The notes: generated from the letters alone by a model not told the origin. A DNA stretch of 64,000 nt from Bacillus chungangensis (GCF_030812995.1 NZ_JAUSTT010000012.1:1-64000); one strand, 5' to 3'. Positions 54,535 through 64,000 are shown, counted from the first letter of the stretch. Translations and numbers: made by a program.

Positions 54535-55755
54535 ATGAAGCACCAGACAGAAGAAAAACAGGTATTATGGTCGAAAGCTTTTATTATGCTTTTATTTGCG
54601 AATCTCTTTATCTTTATGGGCTTTCAAATGTTGATCCCAACATTGCCTCCATATAGTCAATCAATAGGTGCTTCCGGCTTAGAAATCGGTTTAGTCACGA
54701 CCTTATTTTCAATTGGCGCGGTCATTATCCGCCCCTATATTGGCTACATGCTAGAGTATAGAGATCGCAAGCCGCTCATTATAATTGGCGCCATTTCATT
54801 ATTGCTTATTACCGTACTATACCCTTTTACCCAGTATATCTTCGTTTTTTTGATATTTAGACTGATCCATGGTCTCGCATGGGGTTGGTCGACAACGGTA
54901 AATGGAACAGCTGCAGTTGATATTGTCCCTAATGCTAGAATTGGGGAAGGGATGGGTTATTTTGGTCTATCCGTAACAATCGGCATGATTATTGCGCCAA
55001 GTCTTGGAATTTATTTATTCCAGCACTATAGTTTTACCGTTTTAGTAGTTGTCTCAACTATCTTAACGATCATTGCCATCGGATTGCTGATGCGTGTTAA
55101 GTTGACAACTCCACGAATTGTTGCAGAAAGGAAAAAGGAAGAGGTACATTTTTCTTTTCTCAGTTCATTTGTAGAAAAGTCAAGCTGGTACCCAGCTTTT
55201 GTTACATTCATGGCAACATTTGGCTATGGAACAATCGTTACCTTTATCATTATCTTTAGTGAAGAGAGAGCGCTGAATAATATTTTTCTTTTCTATTTGA
55301 TTAATGCAATTGTGGCAACGATCGTCCGGCCGATAACGGGAAGATGGTTTGATCAGAAAGGGCCAAAAGCTTTAATTATCACGTGTGCTGCTCTTACGTT
55401 TATTGCGCTTTGGCTATTATCGTTGGCGACTTCTACAGCTTATATTATTTACTCTGGGATCTTCTTCGGTGCTGGGTATGGTTCGCTTATTCCAACCTTG
55501 CAAGCATGGGTCTTGGCGAAAACAAATCCTGAACGAAGGGGAGTTGCAAATGGGATGTTTTATTCAGCCATCGATTTAGGAATTGGACTTAGCGGCCTCG
55601 TGTTTGGAATCATCTCTAAATATGTTCAAACTGCTGCTTTGTTTCAGATTTCAAGCTTCTTTTTTATTCTTGTCATCCTCCTTACGATGTTTGCTAGTAA
55701 GGAAGCACTGGAAAAACAGCAGCCTAAAATAGTAGTCTCTCACGGTCGCAAGTGA
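54535..55755 (+). CDS. MFS transporter (drug/sugar efflux-like)
   Basis: This 406-residue protein has 12 membrane helices and major facilitator motifs: motif A-like RPYIGYMLEYRDRKP near residue 65, the GLAWGWSTTVNGTAAVDIVP, in part, segment near 118 and a second-half motif RPITGRWFDQKGPK near 265. It probably exports a small molecule by proton antiport; the substrate is unknown. Two ATGs occur at 54529 and 54535; the second is better spaced from AAAGGAA. Confidence 0.88.
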   Translation: MKHQTEEKQVLWSKAFIMLLFANLFIFMGFQMLIPTLPPYSQSIGASGLEIGLVTTLFSIGAVIIRPYIGYMLEYRDRKPLIIIGAISLLLITVLYPFTQYIFVFLIFRLIHGLAWGWSTTVNGTAAVDIVPNARIGEGMGYFGLSVTIGMIIAPSLGIYLFQHYSFTVLVVVSTILTIIAIGLLMRVKLTTPRIVAERKKEEVHFSFLSSFVEKSSWYPAFVTFMATFGYGTIVTFIIIFSEERALNNIFLFYLINAIVATIVRPITGRWFDQKGPKALIITCAALTFIALWLLSLATSTAYIIYSGIFFGAGYGSLIPTLQAWVLAKTNPERRGVANGMFYSAIDLGIGLSGLVFGIISKYVQTAALFQISSFFFILVILLTMFASKEALEKQQPKIVVSHGRK

Positions 55756-55781
55756 ATGGGATTTTCTGGATTCCTCTTAAA

Positions 55782-55837
55782 TTCCCTGCATGACAATGTT
55801 ATTCATACTAGAGATGAATGACAGGCGCAGCAGGGAA
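55782..55837. repeat. Cruciform-like inverted repeat between MFS and laccase genes
   Basis: TTCCCTGC (55782-55789) pairs with GCAGGGAA (55830-55837), with an inner ATTCAT/ATGAAT pair. No clean T-run follows, so it is at best a weak convergent terminator. Confidence 0.5.
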
Positions 55838-55867
55838 GTGTACAACGGTACTCCATTACAAATGTTT

Positions 55868-57391
55868 TTATTTTAGCACATCAAACGGACGCATCATGTC
55901 ATAATCTTCATGTTCGAGAATATGGCAATGCCAGACATAGCGGCCATGGTAAGGTTCAAACACCGCTTTAATTCGCGTTATCTCTCCTGGTGTCGCTAAT
56001 ACAGTATCTTTTCGCCCCCGTTCATATATAAATGGTGAAGAAGCAGGGCCAGTAAAGAAGATTGTGCCAGTTTCTTTAAATCGTTCTACATCGAATGGTC
56101 TACGATCAAGTACGAGAAAATCGACTAAATGGATATGAATAGGATGAGGAAAGTTCATTACATTTAAAAACGACCAAATTTCGGCATCCCCTAATCTCGG
56201 ATGATCAGAAACAGGATCTGACCATGATTTGTTACTTAGTAAAAACAAGGGTCTGCCATATTGGTCTTGCTCTGTATCTAGAGTCATATACCGCAAGCCT
56301 TTAACTGGCTGGTCGATGGCCAATGATTTTCTCGCGAGTCTTTTTGGGAGAGAATGGTCTTTCTTATCTGAAAGTGGAAGTGATACTGTAAATTGCATGA
56401 CGAGTTCCGTATTTTCATTAACTGGTGGACTACTATTGCGTAAAATGATTTTTTTCCCAGCATGGGCAGAAAAATCGATGATTATGTCTGCGCGCTCTGC
56501 AGGTGCCAAAGTGATCTGATTGAGTTTTACTGGCTTTTCCAACAAGCCGCTGTCAGTTCCAAGTTGATAAAAAGATTCTTCATCATCTAGTGTAAAGGTG
56601 TAATTGCGGCTATTAGAGCCGTTTAACAAACGAAAGCGATATTTACGGGGCTCAACTTCTAAATAAGGCCAAATTTTCCCGTTTGCTAAAATAAAATCGC
56701 CTGCAAAAAATGGAACAACGGATGGATTAGGAGTGTCTCTAGTAGCAGGTGTCGGCTGTTCTGGATAGAACAAAGATCCATCTCTGTTAAAGGACCGATC
56801 TTGAATTAGTAATGGGATATCATACTTTCCAGAAGGCAAGTTTAAACACTTTTCTGTATAATCATGAATGAGGTAAAATCCTGCAAGACCTGCGTAGACG
56901 TTTAAGCGTGTAATACCAATTGCGTGGTCATGATACCACAAAGTTGCTGCTTCTTGTTTGTTCGGATATTCATATATTTCGTGTTGAAAGGTTGGCCCAG
57001 TTTCCTGAAATCGATAAGAAAACCATGCTTCAGGATAACCATCGCTTTCAGGAGGTGTTTTCGCCCCGTGAATATGGACTACTGTTCGGACTTCAGGAGC
57101 ATGCTCTCCTCCATGAAGTGTATGATCGATTGGCAAAAAATGTTTTTTAGGCAATTCATTTATCCATTTGATTTGGACAAGCTCATTCTTCTCGGCTTCA
57201 ATCGTTGGCCCAGGGAAACGCCCCTCATATCCCCATAATCGCGTTGGCCTTAAATCACGATGCAGTTTTTGATAGCATTCAGTCATTCTCACTTCATAAT
57301 ATGTTTTCTGGTCATCCTTATATTTAGGTTTTAACGTTTTTGGAATCGGCAAAGGATCGACAAATTTTCTTAGTGTTTGATCCAACTTCAT
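55868..57391 (-). CDS. cotA: CotA-type spore coat laccase (multicopper oxidase)
   Basis: This 507-residue multicopper oxidase oxidises phenolics or bilirubin while reducing oxygen to water. Copper ligands are seen in VVHIHGAKTPPESDGYPEAW, in part, near residue 104, ATLWYHDHAIGITRLNVYAG near 150, HPIHIHLVDF near 418 and the type 1 site VWHCHILEHEDYDMM near 488. Length and motif order match B. subtilis CotA (513 residues). No signal peptide is seen, as expected for a coat protein made in the mother cell. The ATG at 57391 follows AAAGGAAGG. It supports a spore-forming host. Confidence 0.94.
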   Translation of the reverse strand: MKLDQTLRKFVDPLPIPKTLKPKYKDDQKTYYEVRMTECYQKLHRDLRPTRLWGYEGRFPGPTIEAEKNELVQIKWINELPKKHFLPIDHTLHGGEHAPEVRTVVHIHGAKTPPESDGYPEAWFSYRFQETGPTFQHEIYEYPNKQEAATLWYHDHAIGITRLNVYAGLAGFYLIHDYTEKCLNLPSGKYDIPLLIQDRSFNRDGSLFYPEQPTPATRDTPNPSVVPFFAGDFILANGKIWPYLEVEPRKYRFRLLNGSNSRNYTFTLDDEESFYQLGTDSGLLEKPVKLNQITLAPAERADIIIDFSAHAGKKIILRNSSPPVNENTELVMQFTVSLPLSDKKDHSLPKRLARKSLAIDQPVKGLRYMTLDTEQDQYGRPLFLLSNKSWSDPVSDHPRLGDAEIWSFLNVMNFPHPIHIHLVDFLVLDRRPFDVERFKETGTIFFTGPASSPFIYERGRKDTVLATPGEITRIKAVFEPYHGRYVWHCHILEHEDYDMMRPFDVLK

Positions 57392-57870
57392 GTTTGTCCT
57401 TCCTTTCATTACATAATAGTAAAAATAAGATCGAGACAAGCTGTTGAAATGACTATTTAGTTTAAAGCAAGAGAAAAACGAGAAAAAGTTCTACATGCAG
57501 CCCATAAGAAATGATCTCTTTTATTAGATGCCCGCTTTTTTAAATACGGAACGGCTAATCGAAAAAATTTTAGATGTTCCATTTTTTCAGGTATGATCGT
57601 TGAAAAGAGAGATGTTTCTCACTCTTATCTTAGATATGTTTAATAATTCGAGAATTTCCAATGATGTATATAGCTAAATATGATTCTATTTGTGGTGAGA
57701 GAAAACACTGCAAAAGGGAAGTTAGCATTAGAAATCGGAGTATTCGATTGTTCAAGTAGTTATTCGCTATCTATTTTTGAACAATTCTCAATATTAGAGA
57801 CGCTATTACATAAGCATCTGAAAAAAAGTGGTTGCGTTTTTAGAGTGTGGAAGTGCTTGTAGCAAAAAGA
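57392..57870. other. Intergenic region upstream of cotA, no clear gene
   Basis: It is AT-rich. A 60-codon plus-strand frame (57680-57862) has no good ribosome binding site and no recognisable composition. The cotA promoter (probably sporulation-specific) should lie near its left end. Confidence 0.5.
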
Positions 57871-57874
57871 GGAG

Positions 57875-57914
57875 CAGGCTTGTTTCAAAATTCTTAAAAA
57901 GCAAGCCTGTTTTC
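57875..57914 (+). terminator. Hairpin terminator in the cotA-REC/AraC interval
   Basis: CAGGCTTG (57875-57882) pairs with CAAGCCTG (57902-57909), followed by TTTTC on the plus strand. On the minus strand it may end the small gene at 57997. Confidence 0.6.
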
Positions 57915-57996
57915 AAACACATAATTGTAAAAAAATTAATTACTTGGCTGCTAAATAAAGAAATCTTCATGCTATGATAAAAAGCTATAAAGTTTT

Positions 57997-58197
57997 TCAG
58001 TCAATATCCATAGCGGTGGAGTTTGATTTCCCTGACACAGCATTTAATTTAATTAAGAAGGCAGTCAATGTTTCACCAGTCAACAGTTGTTGTAATGGTT
58101 TTTCCGTGATCGGGATATTGTTTTCTCGAAACAAGCTAGCTGTTTCTTGCCAATTTTCTACGATTTCTTTTGGTGACATATGTGGTTTAATGACCAT
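57997..58197 (-). CDS. Small conserved-looking protein, unknown function
   Basis: This 66-residue soluble protein starts MVIKPHMSPKEIVENWQETASLFRENNIP (shown in full only for orientation: MVIKPHMSPKEIVENW). The motif Ile-Val-Glu-Asn-Trp...Phe-Arg-Glu-Asn-Asn-Ile recalls the short helical domains of DUF542/DUF1858 type, but the cysteines of those families are absent. The ATG at 58197 has a perfect AAAGGAGAGGAG site, so it is a real gene. It is divergent from the REC-AraC regulator. I cannot assign a function. Confidence 0.65.
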   Translation of the reverse strand: MVIKPHMSPKEIVENWQETASLFRENNIPITEKPLQQLLTGETLTAFLIKLNAVSGKSNSTAMDID

Positions 58198-58355
58198 CTT
58201 CTTCTCCTCTCCTTTCTTTCTATTTTATATTATACACCAAAAACCTGCTAAATTATTTTTACCCCTCATCCTTTACAATGTTGAACATGTCCCAGATAAT
58301 AGCAGTAATGTATGAAAAGTTTCTACTGCACCGTGTAAAAAGGAGTTGAAAACAT

Positions 58356-59837
58356 TTGTATAAAGTACTGATCGCTAGTCGCGATGCATTTGATGCAAAG
58401 GGCATTCAATGGCTATTAGGATCATCATTTCCGAACATAAAAGCCGAAGCAGCTGTGGATCTAACTGCGGCATGCCAGCTGATGGAGCAATTAGGGCCAT
58501 CCCTTCTAATCGTTGAAATGGATTTTTTTTCTGACAAACAGTCTGAATCATTTTTTAAAGCAGTGAAAATTATGAAGCCAACGATCATCGCTTTAACAGT
58601 AGAACCAACTTTTGAAGCGGCACAGAAAGCCATTCATTTAGGCGTCAAAAAACTGTTTGTGAAACCATTTCCACCACAAGATTTAATGAAAAGTGTGCAA
58701 ATGTTTTTGAAAGATTGGGAAACTGGAGATGCACTTCTGCCGACAGAAAGTAAAAAGGAAAAAAATGAAGCGCCTTATGAAAAATTGTTTTTACCATCGT
58801 CTCATTCCTTCGTTCCACAGGTATTGAGCGCTTTTAAACCAGAAAAGCGAGAGGTATTGCCATCATTATACATATTTTTGCAGCAATATCATTTTCTACA
58901 TAAGCCTATATTGATCCTATTAGAGGAAATGATTATAGCGATTTTTAAAAAGACTGAAGAGCACCAAATTGATCAAACATGCAAAAAACTATTAAGTGAT
59001 TGGCATGAAATAGAACAAACATCGTTGTCTATCATGATTAATGGCAATCACCATGCAGGAAAATCACTTCATCAACAATATACAGAAACAAAGAAAATGG
59101 TTGATATCACTTTCTTTGTTGGCTATAAAAGTGTACTGTTCTTTTCAAAACCGTTGCAATGGAAGTTTATCGACCCTTTTTTAACCCCTCAAGAACAACG
59201 ATTATGGATTAGTTTCTTAAATGAGGGAGATAAAAAAGAGATAAGATCTTGGCTATATCGTGAATTTTTACAATTTCGTGATCCATATCCAGACCCAAGT
59301 CTGTTAAGAATTCGGTTAACGAGTATTCTTGCTCAGCTGCGCCGCCACATGAAAACATATCATCTAGATCATCACCAAGAATATGAAGACGCTTACTTAC
59401 AAATGTTTGAGGCGATTTTATATGGATCATTGATTTACCGGATTGTGCAACAATTAATCGATTTTACATCGAAAATAATCGATGCGGTTCAACAAGCACA
59501 CTATGCGTATTCATTTGACATCATAGAAAAAAGTCTCCGTTTTATAGAAACAAATTATTGGAATAAACAAATCGATCTGCAAACGTTAGCAAAGCTAGTT
59601 GATCGAAATCCATCTTACTTTAGTCAACTTTTCGCTAAAAAAGTAGGAAAAAAATTTCGTCAAAAGCTGAATGAAATTAGAGTGAAAGAAGCACAAAAGC
59701 TCCTTGTAGAAACAGACCTGTCAATAAAGGAAATTGCTGCTTTAACCGGATTTCAAAATCAACAATATTTTTCCCGTATCTTTCATCATTATACAGGACA
59801 AGCTCCCAGACAGTATCGTTCATCTCAATTACAGTAA
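58356..59837 (+). CDS. REC-AraC regulator with degenerate receiver
   Basis: This 493-residue protein has an N-terminal receiver-like domain (about 1-118), a long helical linker of about 260 residues and a C-terminal AraC helix-turn-helix pair (about 388-490: IDLQTLAKLVDRNPSYFSQL and LSIKEIAALTGFQNQQYFSR-like). In the receiver the usual Asp-Asp pair is replaced (IASRDAF) and the phospho-acceptor position reads LIVEMD, with Glu where Asp is expected, while Thr and Lys (KPF) are kept. It may act without phosphorylation. The start is TTG at 58356 after AAGGAG. It lies 168 bp upstream of hutU on the same strand, so control of histidine utilisation is possible. No sensor kinase is adjacent. Confidence 0.85.
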   Translation: MYKVLIASRDAFDAKGIQWLLGSSFPNIKAEAAVDLTAACQLMEQLGPSLLIVEMDFFSDKQSESFFKAVKIMKPTIIALTVEPTFEAAQKAIHLGVKKLFVKPFPPQDLMKSVQMFLKDWETGDALLPTESKKEKNEAPYEKLFLPSSHSFVPQVLSAFKPEKREVLPSLYIFLQQYHFLHKPILILLEEMIIAIFKKTEEHQIDQTCKKLLSDWHEIEQTSLSIMINGNHHAGKSLHQQYTETKKMVDITFFVGYKSVLFFSKPLQWKFIDPFLTPQEQRLWISFLNEGDKKEIRSWLYREFLQFRDPYPDPSLLRIRLTSILAQLRRHMKTYHLDHHQEYEDAYLQMFEAILYGSLIYRIVQQLIDFTSKIIDAVQQAHYAYSFDIIEKSLRFIETNYWNKQIDLQTLAKLVDRNPSYFSQLFAKKVGKKFRQKLNEIRVKEAQKLLVETDLSIKEIAALTGFQNQQYFSRIFHHYTGQAPRQYRSSQLQ

Positions 59838-59943
59838 AACGAATGATAAATAAAATAAAAATAGTATAAAAAAAATGAACAAAACATAAAAAAATTATTT
59901 TTATATATAAAAAGTATAAATAATTCAATAAAATCATTATACT

Positions 59944-59968
59944 TTGACGCTGACGGAGCTTTTATAAT
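59944..59968 (+). promoter_or_regulatory. hutU promoter region
   Basis: A perfect TATAAT (59963-59968) is preceded by TTGACG (59944-59949) at only 13 bp, and TGACGCTGACGG forms a direct repeat there. Poor -35 spacing suggests an activator-dependent promoter, which would suit the AraC-type protein encoded upstream. Confidence 0.5.
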
Positions 59969-60004
59969 ACATGTATAGAGAAAACAAGCGCATTAGGAGG
60001 TAAA

Positions 60005-61672
60005 ATGATGAAAGCGGATACATCAAGCGTTAAAAAGTATACTGGTTCTGAGCTACATACAAAAGGGTGGGTTCAAGAAGCAGCATTGCGTATGTTAATG
60101 AATAATTTAAATCCAGAGGTAGCGGAAAAGCCAGATGAGCTCGTCGTTTATGGCGGGATAGGAAAAGCAGCTAGAAACTGGGGAAGCTTTGAAACAATTA
60201 TAAATACTTTGCACAATTTGGAAACAGATGAAACATTGCTTATTCAATCGGGCAAGCCTGTTGCTGTTTTCAAAACACATGAGGATGCCCCGCGTGTACT
60301 TATTGCCAATTCAAATCTCGTTCCTGCTTGGGCGAATTGGGATACTTTTCATGCATTAGATAAAAAAGGGTTAATGATGTACGGACAGATGACAGCAGGA
60401 AGCTGGATTTATATTGGTAGTCAAGGAATTGTTCAAGGAACATACGAAACTTTTGCTGAATTGGCACGCCAGCATTTTAGCGGTACTTTAAAAGGTACGA
60501 TCACGTTGACAGCAGGACTTGGTGGGATGGGCGGTGCACAGCCGCTTGCGGTGACAATGGCTGAAGGTGTATGTATTGCAGTAGAAGTTGACGAATCAAA
60601 AATCGATCGCAGAATAGAAACCCGTTATTTAGATAGGAAAACAGACTCCTTAGAGGAGGCATTACAGCTAGCGAAGGCTGCTAAAACAGCAGGTGAGGCA
60701 CTTTCGATCGGTTTAGTTGGAAATGCAGCGGATATATTGCCGAAGATGCTTAAGATTGGTTTTATCCCTGATGTGCTAACAGATCAAACATCCGCACATG
60801 ACCCATTAAATGGATATCTTCCGAGTGGATGTAGCCTTGAAGAAGCTGAACGACTTCGAAAAGAACAGCCTGATGACTATACGAGAAGAGCAAAGCAAAG
60901 TATAGCAGTACATGTAGAAGCAATGCTCACGATGCAGCAAAAGGGTGCAATCACATTTGATTACGGCAATAACATTCGTCAAGTTGCAAAGGATGAAGGG
61001 GTTGCCAATGCTTTTGATATCCCTGGTTTTGTCCCTGCTTATATTAGGCCGCAATTTTGCGAAGGAAAGGGTCCTTTTCGCTGGGTCGCGTTAAGTGGCG
61101 ACCCAGAAGATATTTATAAAACGGACGAAGTGATTTTACGAGAATTTAAAGATAATCAAGCACTCTGTAAATGGATTAAAATGGCACAAGCAAAAATTCA
61201 ATTTCAAGGCCTGCCATCTCGAATTTGCTGGCTTGGCTACGGGGAGCGGGCAAAGTTTGGCAAGATCATGAATGATATGGTTGCAAGCGGCGAATTGAAG
61301 GCGCCGATTGTCATTGGCCGCGATCACCTTGATTCTGGTTCCGTTGCGTCTCCTAACCGCGAGACGGAAGCAATGAAAGATGGCAGTGATGCGGTAGCTG
61401 ATTGGCCGATTTTAAATGCACTCATTAATGCAGTAGGAGGCGCCAGCTGGGTATCCGTACATCATGGGGGTGGTGTTGGAATGGGGTATTCACTTCACGC
61501 TGGAATGGTTATTGTTGCAGACGGAACGAAAGCAGCAGAAAAGCGGCTGGAACGGGTGCTGACAACTGATCCGGGGATGGGAGTCGTACGTCATGCTGAT
61601 GCGGGATACGACTTAGCAATCAAAACGGCGAAAGAAAAAGGCGTACACATTCCAATGCTAAAAGGTGAATAG
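60005..61672 (+). CDS. hutU: Urocanate hydratase
   Basis: This 555-residue enzyme converts urocanate to imidazolonepropionate in histidine breakdown. It has the tightly bound NAD+ site [10 protein letters not shown] near residue 178, the [11 protein letters not shown] segment near 52 and the [23 protein letters not shown] and [13 protein letters not shown] segments in the last third. Two ATGs follow AGGAGG (60005 and 60008); either is possible. hutI follows 36 bp later. Length matches the family. Confidence 0.97.
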   Translation: MMKADTSSVKKYTGSELHTKGWVQEAALRMLMNNLNPEVAEKPDELVVYGGIGKAARNWGSFETIINTLHNLETDETLLIQSGKPVAVFKTHEDAPRVLIANSNLVPAWANWDTFHALDKKGLMMYGQMTAGSWIYIGSQGIVQGTYETFAELARQHFSGTLKGTITLTAGLGGMGGAQPLAVTMAEGVCIAVEVDESKIDRRIETRYLDRKTDSLEEALQLAKAAKTAGEALSIGLVGNAADILPKMLKIGFIPDVLTDQTSAHDPLNGYLPSGCSLEEAERLRKEQPDDYTRRAKQSIAVHVEAMLTMQQKGAITFDYGNNIRQVAKDEGVANAFDIPGFVPAYIRPQFCEGKGPFRWVALSGDPEDIYKTDEVILREFKDNQALCKWIKMAQAKIQFQGLPSRICWLGYGERAKFGKIMNDMVASGELKAPIVIGRDHLDSGSVASPNRETEAMKDGSDAVADWPILNALINAVGGASWVSVHHGGGVGMGYSLHAGMVIVADGTKAAEKRLERVLTTDPGMGVVRHADAGYDLAIKTAKEKGVHIPMLKGE

Positions 61673-61708
61673 TAAGGTATCGTTTGCAGAGAAGGAGTGA
61701 GTGATACA

Positions 61709-62986
61709 ATGAATGATAAACCTATTTTCATCAAAAACGCTAATGAGTTAATTACATTAAAAGGAAGTTCAGATGCCCCTTTAACGAAAGCAGGGATGAA
61801 TGAACTGCATATTTTAAACAATGGAAGTGTTTGGATAGAAGCTGGAAAAATTGCAGCGATTGGTACAGCTGAAGAATTGAAAGTGAAATACAGAGCTAAA
61901 CTAGAATCGGCAATGATCGTTGATGCAGCAGGAAAGATTGTCCTTCCCGGCCTTGTTGATCCCCATACACATATCGTGTATGCCGGCAGTCGCGAAAACG
62001 AGTTTAATATGCGCTTGAATGGCGCTACCTATATGGAAATTATGAATAATGGCGGCGGCATCCATGCAACAACTTCTAAAACAAGAGAAGCCTCCCACGA
62101 ACAGCTTTTTGCAGAAAGTATGAAACGGCTTGATTCTTTTCTTAAACATGGCGTTACTACCGTTGAGGCAAAAAGCGGTTATGGTTTAGATTGGGAAACG
62201 GAGAAAAAACAATTAGAAGTAGCAAAACGATTAAATGAAACCCATGTCATTGACATCGTTAGCACTTTTATGGGAGCACATGCGATTCCTGCGCAGTATA
62301 AAGAAAATCCTGATGCGTTTGTAGATTTAGTAGTGACAGAAATGATACCAAAAGTAGTGGAAGAGAAGCTTGCAGAATTCAATGATGTATTTTGTGAACG
62401 CGGTGTTTTTACTCCTGAACAATCACGAAGAATTTTAGAAGCAGGGAAACAATATGGACTCATTCCTAAGATTCATGCAGATGAAATTGAACCATATGAA
62501 GGTGCTGAGCTGGCAGCAGAAGTTGGCGCTATTTCTGCCGACCACCTATTAAGAGCTTCAGATAAAGGGATGCTAGCAATGGCTCAAGCAGGGGTTATTG
62601 GTGTCCTCCTGCCAGGAACAGCTTTCTTCCTTATGGCTGAATCAGCAAAAGGCAGAAAAATGATCGATATGGGAGTGCCAGTAGCGCTTTCGACGGATTG
62701 CAATCCAGGTTCCTCACCAACAACGTCCTTGCCATTTATCATGAACTTAGCATGTATGAAAATGGGGATGACTCCTGCAGAAGCAATTACAGCAGCAACA
62801 ATTAATGCAGCCCATGCCATTAACCGCAGCAAAGAAATAGGCAGTTTAGAAGTAGGGAAAAAAGCTGATATTGTAATCATGGATGTACCGAACTATATGC
62901 AGTTAGCGTATCATTATGGCATGAATCATACTGACACAGTGATTAAAGCGGGGAAGATTGTTGTCCAAGGAGGAAGCATTTGTTAA
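61709..62986 (+). CDS. hutI: Imidazolonepropionase
   Basis: This 425-residue amidohydrolase opens the imidazolone ring to give formiminoglutamate. Metal ligands lie in VDPHTHIVYAGSRENEF near residue 80 (part), MGAHAIPAQY near 188, IHADEIEPYEG near 255 and STDCNPGSSPT near 330. The ATG at 61709 has AAGGAG eleven bases before it; the GTG at 61697 overlaps that site. It is the last hut gene in the window. hutH, hutG, hutM and hutP are not adjacent here. Confidence 0.97.
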   Translation: MNDKPIFIKNANELITLKGSSDAPLTKAGMNELHILNNGSVWIEAGKIAAIGTAEELKVKYRAKLESAMIVDAAGKIVLPGLVDPHTHIVYAGSRENEFNMRLNGATYMEIMNNGGGIHATTSKTREASHEQLFAESMKRLDSFLKHGVTTVEAKSGYGLDWETEKKQLEVAKRLNETHVIDIVSTFMGAHAIPAQYKENPDAFVDLVVTEMIPKVVEEKLAEFNDVFCERGVFTPEQSRRILEAGKQYGLIPKIHADEIEPYEGAELAAEVGAISADHLLRASDKGMLAMAQAGVIGVLLPGTAFFLMAESAKGRKMIDMGVPVALSTDCNPGSSPTTSLPFIMNLACMKMGMTPAEAITAATINAAHAINRSKEIGSLEVGKKADIVIMDVPNYMQLAYHYGMNHTDTVIKAGKIVVQGGSIC

Positions 62987-63005
62987 TGTTTGATCAAAAA
63001 AAGGT

Positions 63006-63036
63006 TGAGCCCGGCTTTTCATAGCGGGCTTTCATT
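63006..63036 (+). terminator. hutUI terminator
   Basis: AGCCCG (63008-63013) pairs with CGGGCT (63025-63030), followed by TTCATT. It is short but well placed. Confidence 0.65.
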
Positions 63037-63390
63037 AAATATACCCACTATCTATCTAGAGGCAAATCCCTTTTGTCTTGTAGTTGATGATTAAAATCAA
63101 ATATCCTTTTCATGCTTACAGAATGGGAAAGCTTCAACAGCGATAATTACATAAAAAAACGCTTATCAAAAAGAGGAGAGGAAAATCTTTACTTGCGAAA
63201 CAACATTCATCGTTATTAGAACGATAGTCTATTTAAGATGAAAGGGTGGGTGTAGTAGCATATATAGCATCTTCAAAGAGATTAGTACAATGTTTATCAT
63301 ATGTTAAGTGATTAAAAGCAAATGCGAGCATTAATTTTAACAGTAGTTTTTAAAAGGCTACCGAGGTTTTCTCGACAGCTTGAGCAGTAT
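63037..63390. other. Intergenic, no gene seen
   Basis: About 350 bp of AT-rich DNA between convergent hutI and the glycosyltransferase. No frame with a ribosome binding site and no strong hairpin is visible. Confidence 0.5.
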
Positions 63391-64000
63391 TCAATGTTTA
63401 GCAGAATTAGGTTGTAGTCCTGCTAAAGATAAATATCCACTATCGTAGTGGAATATAGGTTTATAAATATCTCCCCAACTTTTCAACGTTTCTTCAATTA
63501 TGCACCGCAGTGTGATGGCAATTTCATTTTTATCATTAGTATTGTTGGTTTCATGTCTTCGATGGTATAGCATTAATTCATCTATCCAGTGGAAACGATA
63601 ATCTACTATCAAACGAAAAAGAATACTCATATCTTCTACATACCTTCCTTCGTAGGGAACATCAGTTGGCCATCCACCAATTTCTTTTAAAATAGATGTA
63701 CGATAACATCTAGGCCAAACAGAGGTATTAGCCTGGATAAAATCATAAGGATCAGAAAATGATCTTCCTTTCATCATATAAGACTGGGTTGCATTTCCAA
63801 AAGCATCTTCCCAGCAAACTTTCATATTTCCGCTTAATACAGCAACATCTTCTGGTTGTTGCACAGCTTCTCTCATTAATGTTTCTAGAGTATTTGGATA
63901 AAACCAATCATCAGCGTCTAGCTGAACAAAAAAAGGTGTATTCATTTGCTGCAACCCTGTATTTAAACTTTTTGCGTGTCCTTGGTTAATAGAATGGCGA
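63391..64000 (-). CDS. Family 2 glycosyltransferase, 5' end beyond the window
   Basis: The frame stays open past the ATG at 63954 to the window edge and continues with NQGHAKSLNTGLQQMNTPFF, which is the normal donor-side region of GT2 enzymes, so the gene starts outside. The visible part shows the nucleotide-sugar site VQLDADDWFYP (DXD-like) and the acceptor region PYEGRYVEDMSILFRL with an ED motif. It probably transfers a sugar to a cell-surface polymer or protein. The C-terminus ends at 63391. Confidence 0.85.
   Translation of the reverse strand, partial: RHSINQGHAKSLNTGLQQMNTPFFVQLDADDWFYPNTLETLMREAVQQPEDVAVLSGNMKVCWEDAFGNATQSYMMKGRSFSDPYDFIQANTSVWPRCYRTSILKEIGGWPTDVPYEGRYVEDMSILFRLIVDYRFHWIDELMLYHRRHETNNTNDKNEIAITLRCIIEETLKSWGDIYKPIFHYDSGYLSLAGLQPNSAKH

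Noticed and set aside
57680-57862. 60-codon plus-strand ORF upstream of cotA
   Set aside because: No good ribosome binding site and no recognisable motif; probably chance.

Overview
This window is chromosomal DNA from a low-GC, endospore-forming Firmicute, most likely a Bacillaceae (Bacillus sensu lato). The evidence is a CotA-type spore-coat laccase, glpFK under a GlpP-style leader and a cre box, strong AGGAGG ribosome binding sites with many TTG starts, a YtrA/YhcF-type GntR-ABC operon, a YlmB-TenA-ThiXYZ thiamin salvage operon, and HutU/HutI. No rRNA, tRNA, CRISPR array or intact transposase is visible.

Layout. 0.1-10.4 kb holds a two-component system, a DUF418 membrane protein, an acetamidase-like enzyme, small ORFs including a frame-broken Cro-like gene, an XRE regulator, a chemoreceptor and an acetyltransferase. 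11.3-15.4 kb holds a CstA-like carrier and glpF-glpK. 15.8-18.7 kb is a TrmB regulator, TauE-like permease and OCD-family oxidoreductase operon whose promoter carries Rex-like palindromes. 19.1-22.9 kb is an N-acetylmannosamine-type PTS locus (EIIA, EIICB, NanE, RpiR). 23.1-29.5 kb contains two small ABC systems with their own repressors (TetR; GntR) around a polysaccharide deacetylase lipoprotein. 29.9-37.0 kb has an M20 dipeptidase, a CaCA exchanger behind a yybP-ykoY manganese riboswitch, a two-gene split Tm-1-like operon, a DUF421 protein, a VOC protein and a GNAT protein. 37.1-45.3 kb is a thiamin block: two tandem TPP riboswitches, each with its own terminator, then ylmB-tenA-thiZ-thiX-thiY-thiW, and thiD, thiM-thiE. 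45.5-49.6 kb is a BglG-type antiterminator with RAT/terminator leader, a EIIBCA PTS permease and a PHP phosphoesterase. 50.0-64.0 kb has a SulP transporter, a MerR/ISL3 scar, ilvA, an MFS transporter, a CotA laccase, a REC-AraC regulator, hutU-hutI and the edge of a family 2 glycosyltransferase.

The most striking structure outside the genes is a family of at least seven dispersed intergenic repeats (about 160-310 bp, both orientations). They share ends and carry two strong hairpins, with a variable middle. They sit between genes, inside the thiamin block, between the BglG regulator and its PTS gene, and between the ilvA promoter and its start codon. They look like a non-autonomous mobile element, perhaps derived from an IS200/IS605-type element, or a structured RNA family. 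A second, different element with the same architecture lies at 10.8-11.2 kb.

How the genes work together: most units are carbon and cofactor acquisition modules with local control. Glycerol uptake is under catabolite repression and antitermination, amino-sugar PTS under RpiR, an unknown PTS sugar under BglG/RAT, thiamin under TPP, and a cation exchanger under Mn2+. All functional statements rest on reading the sequence and on family knowledge; no database search was run.
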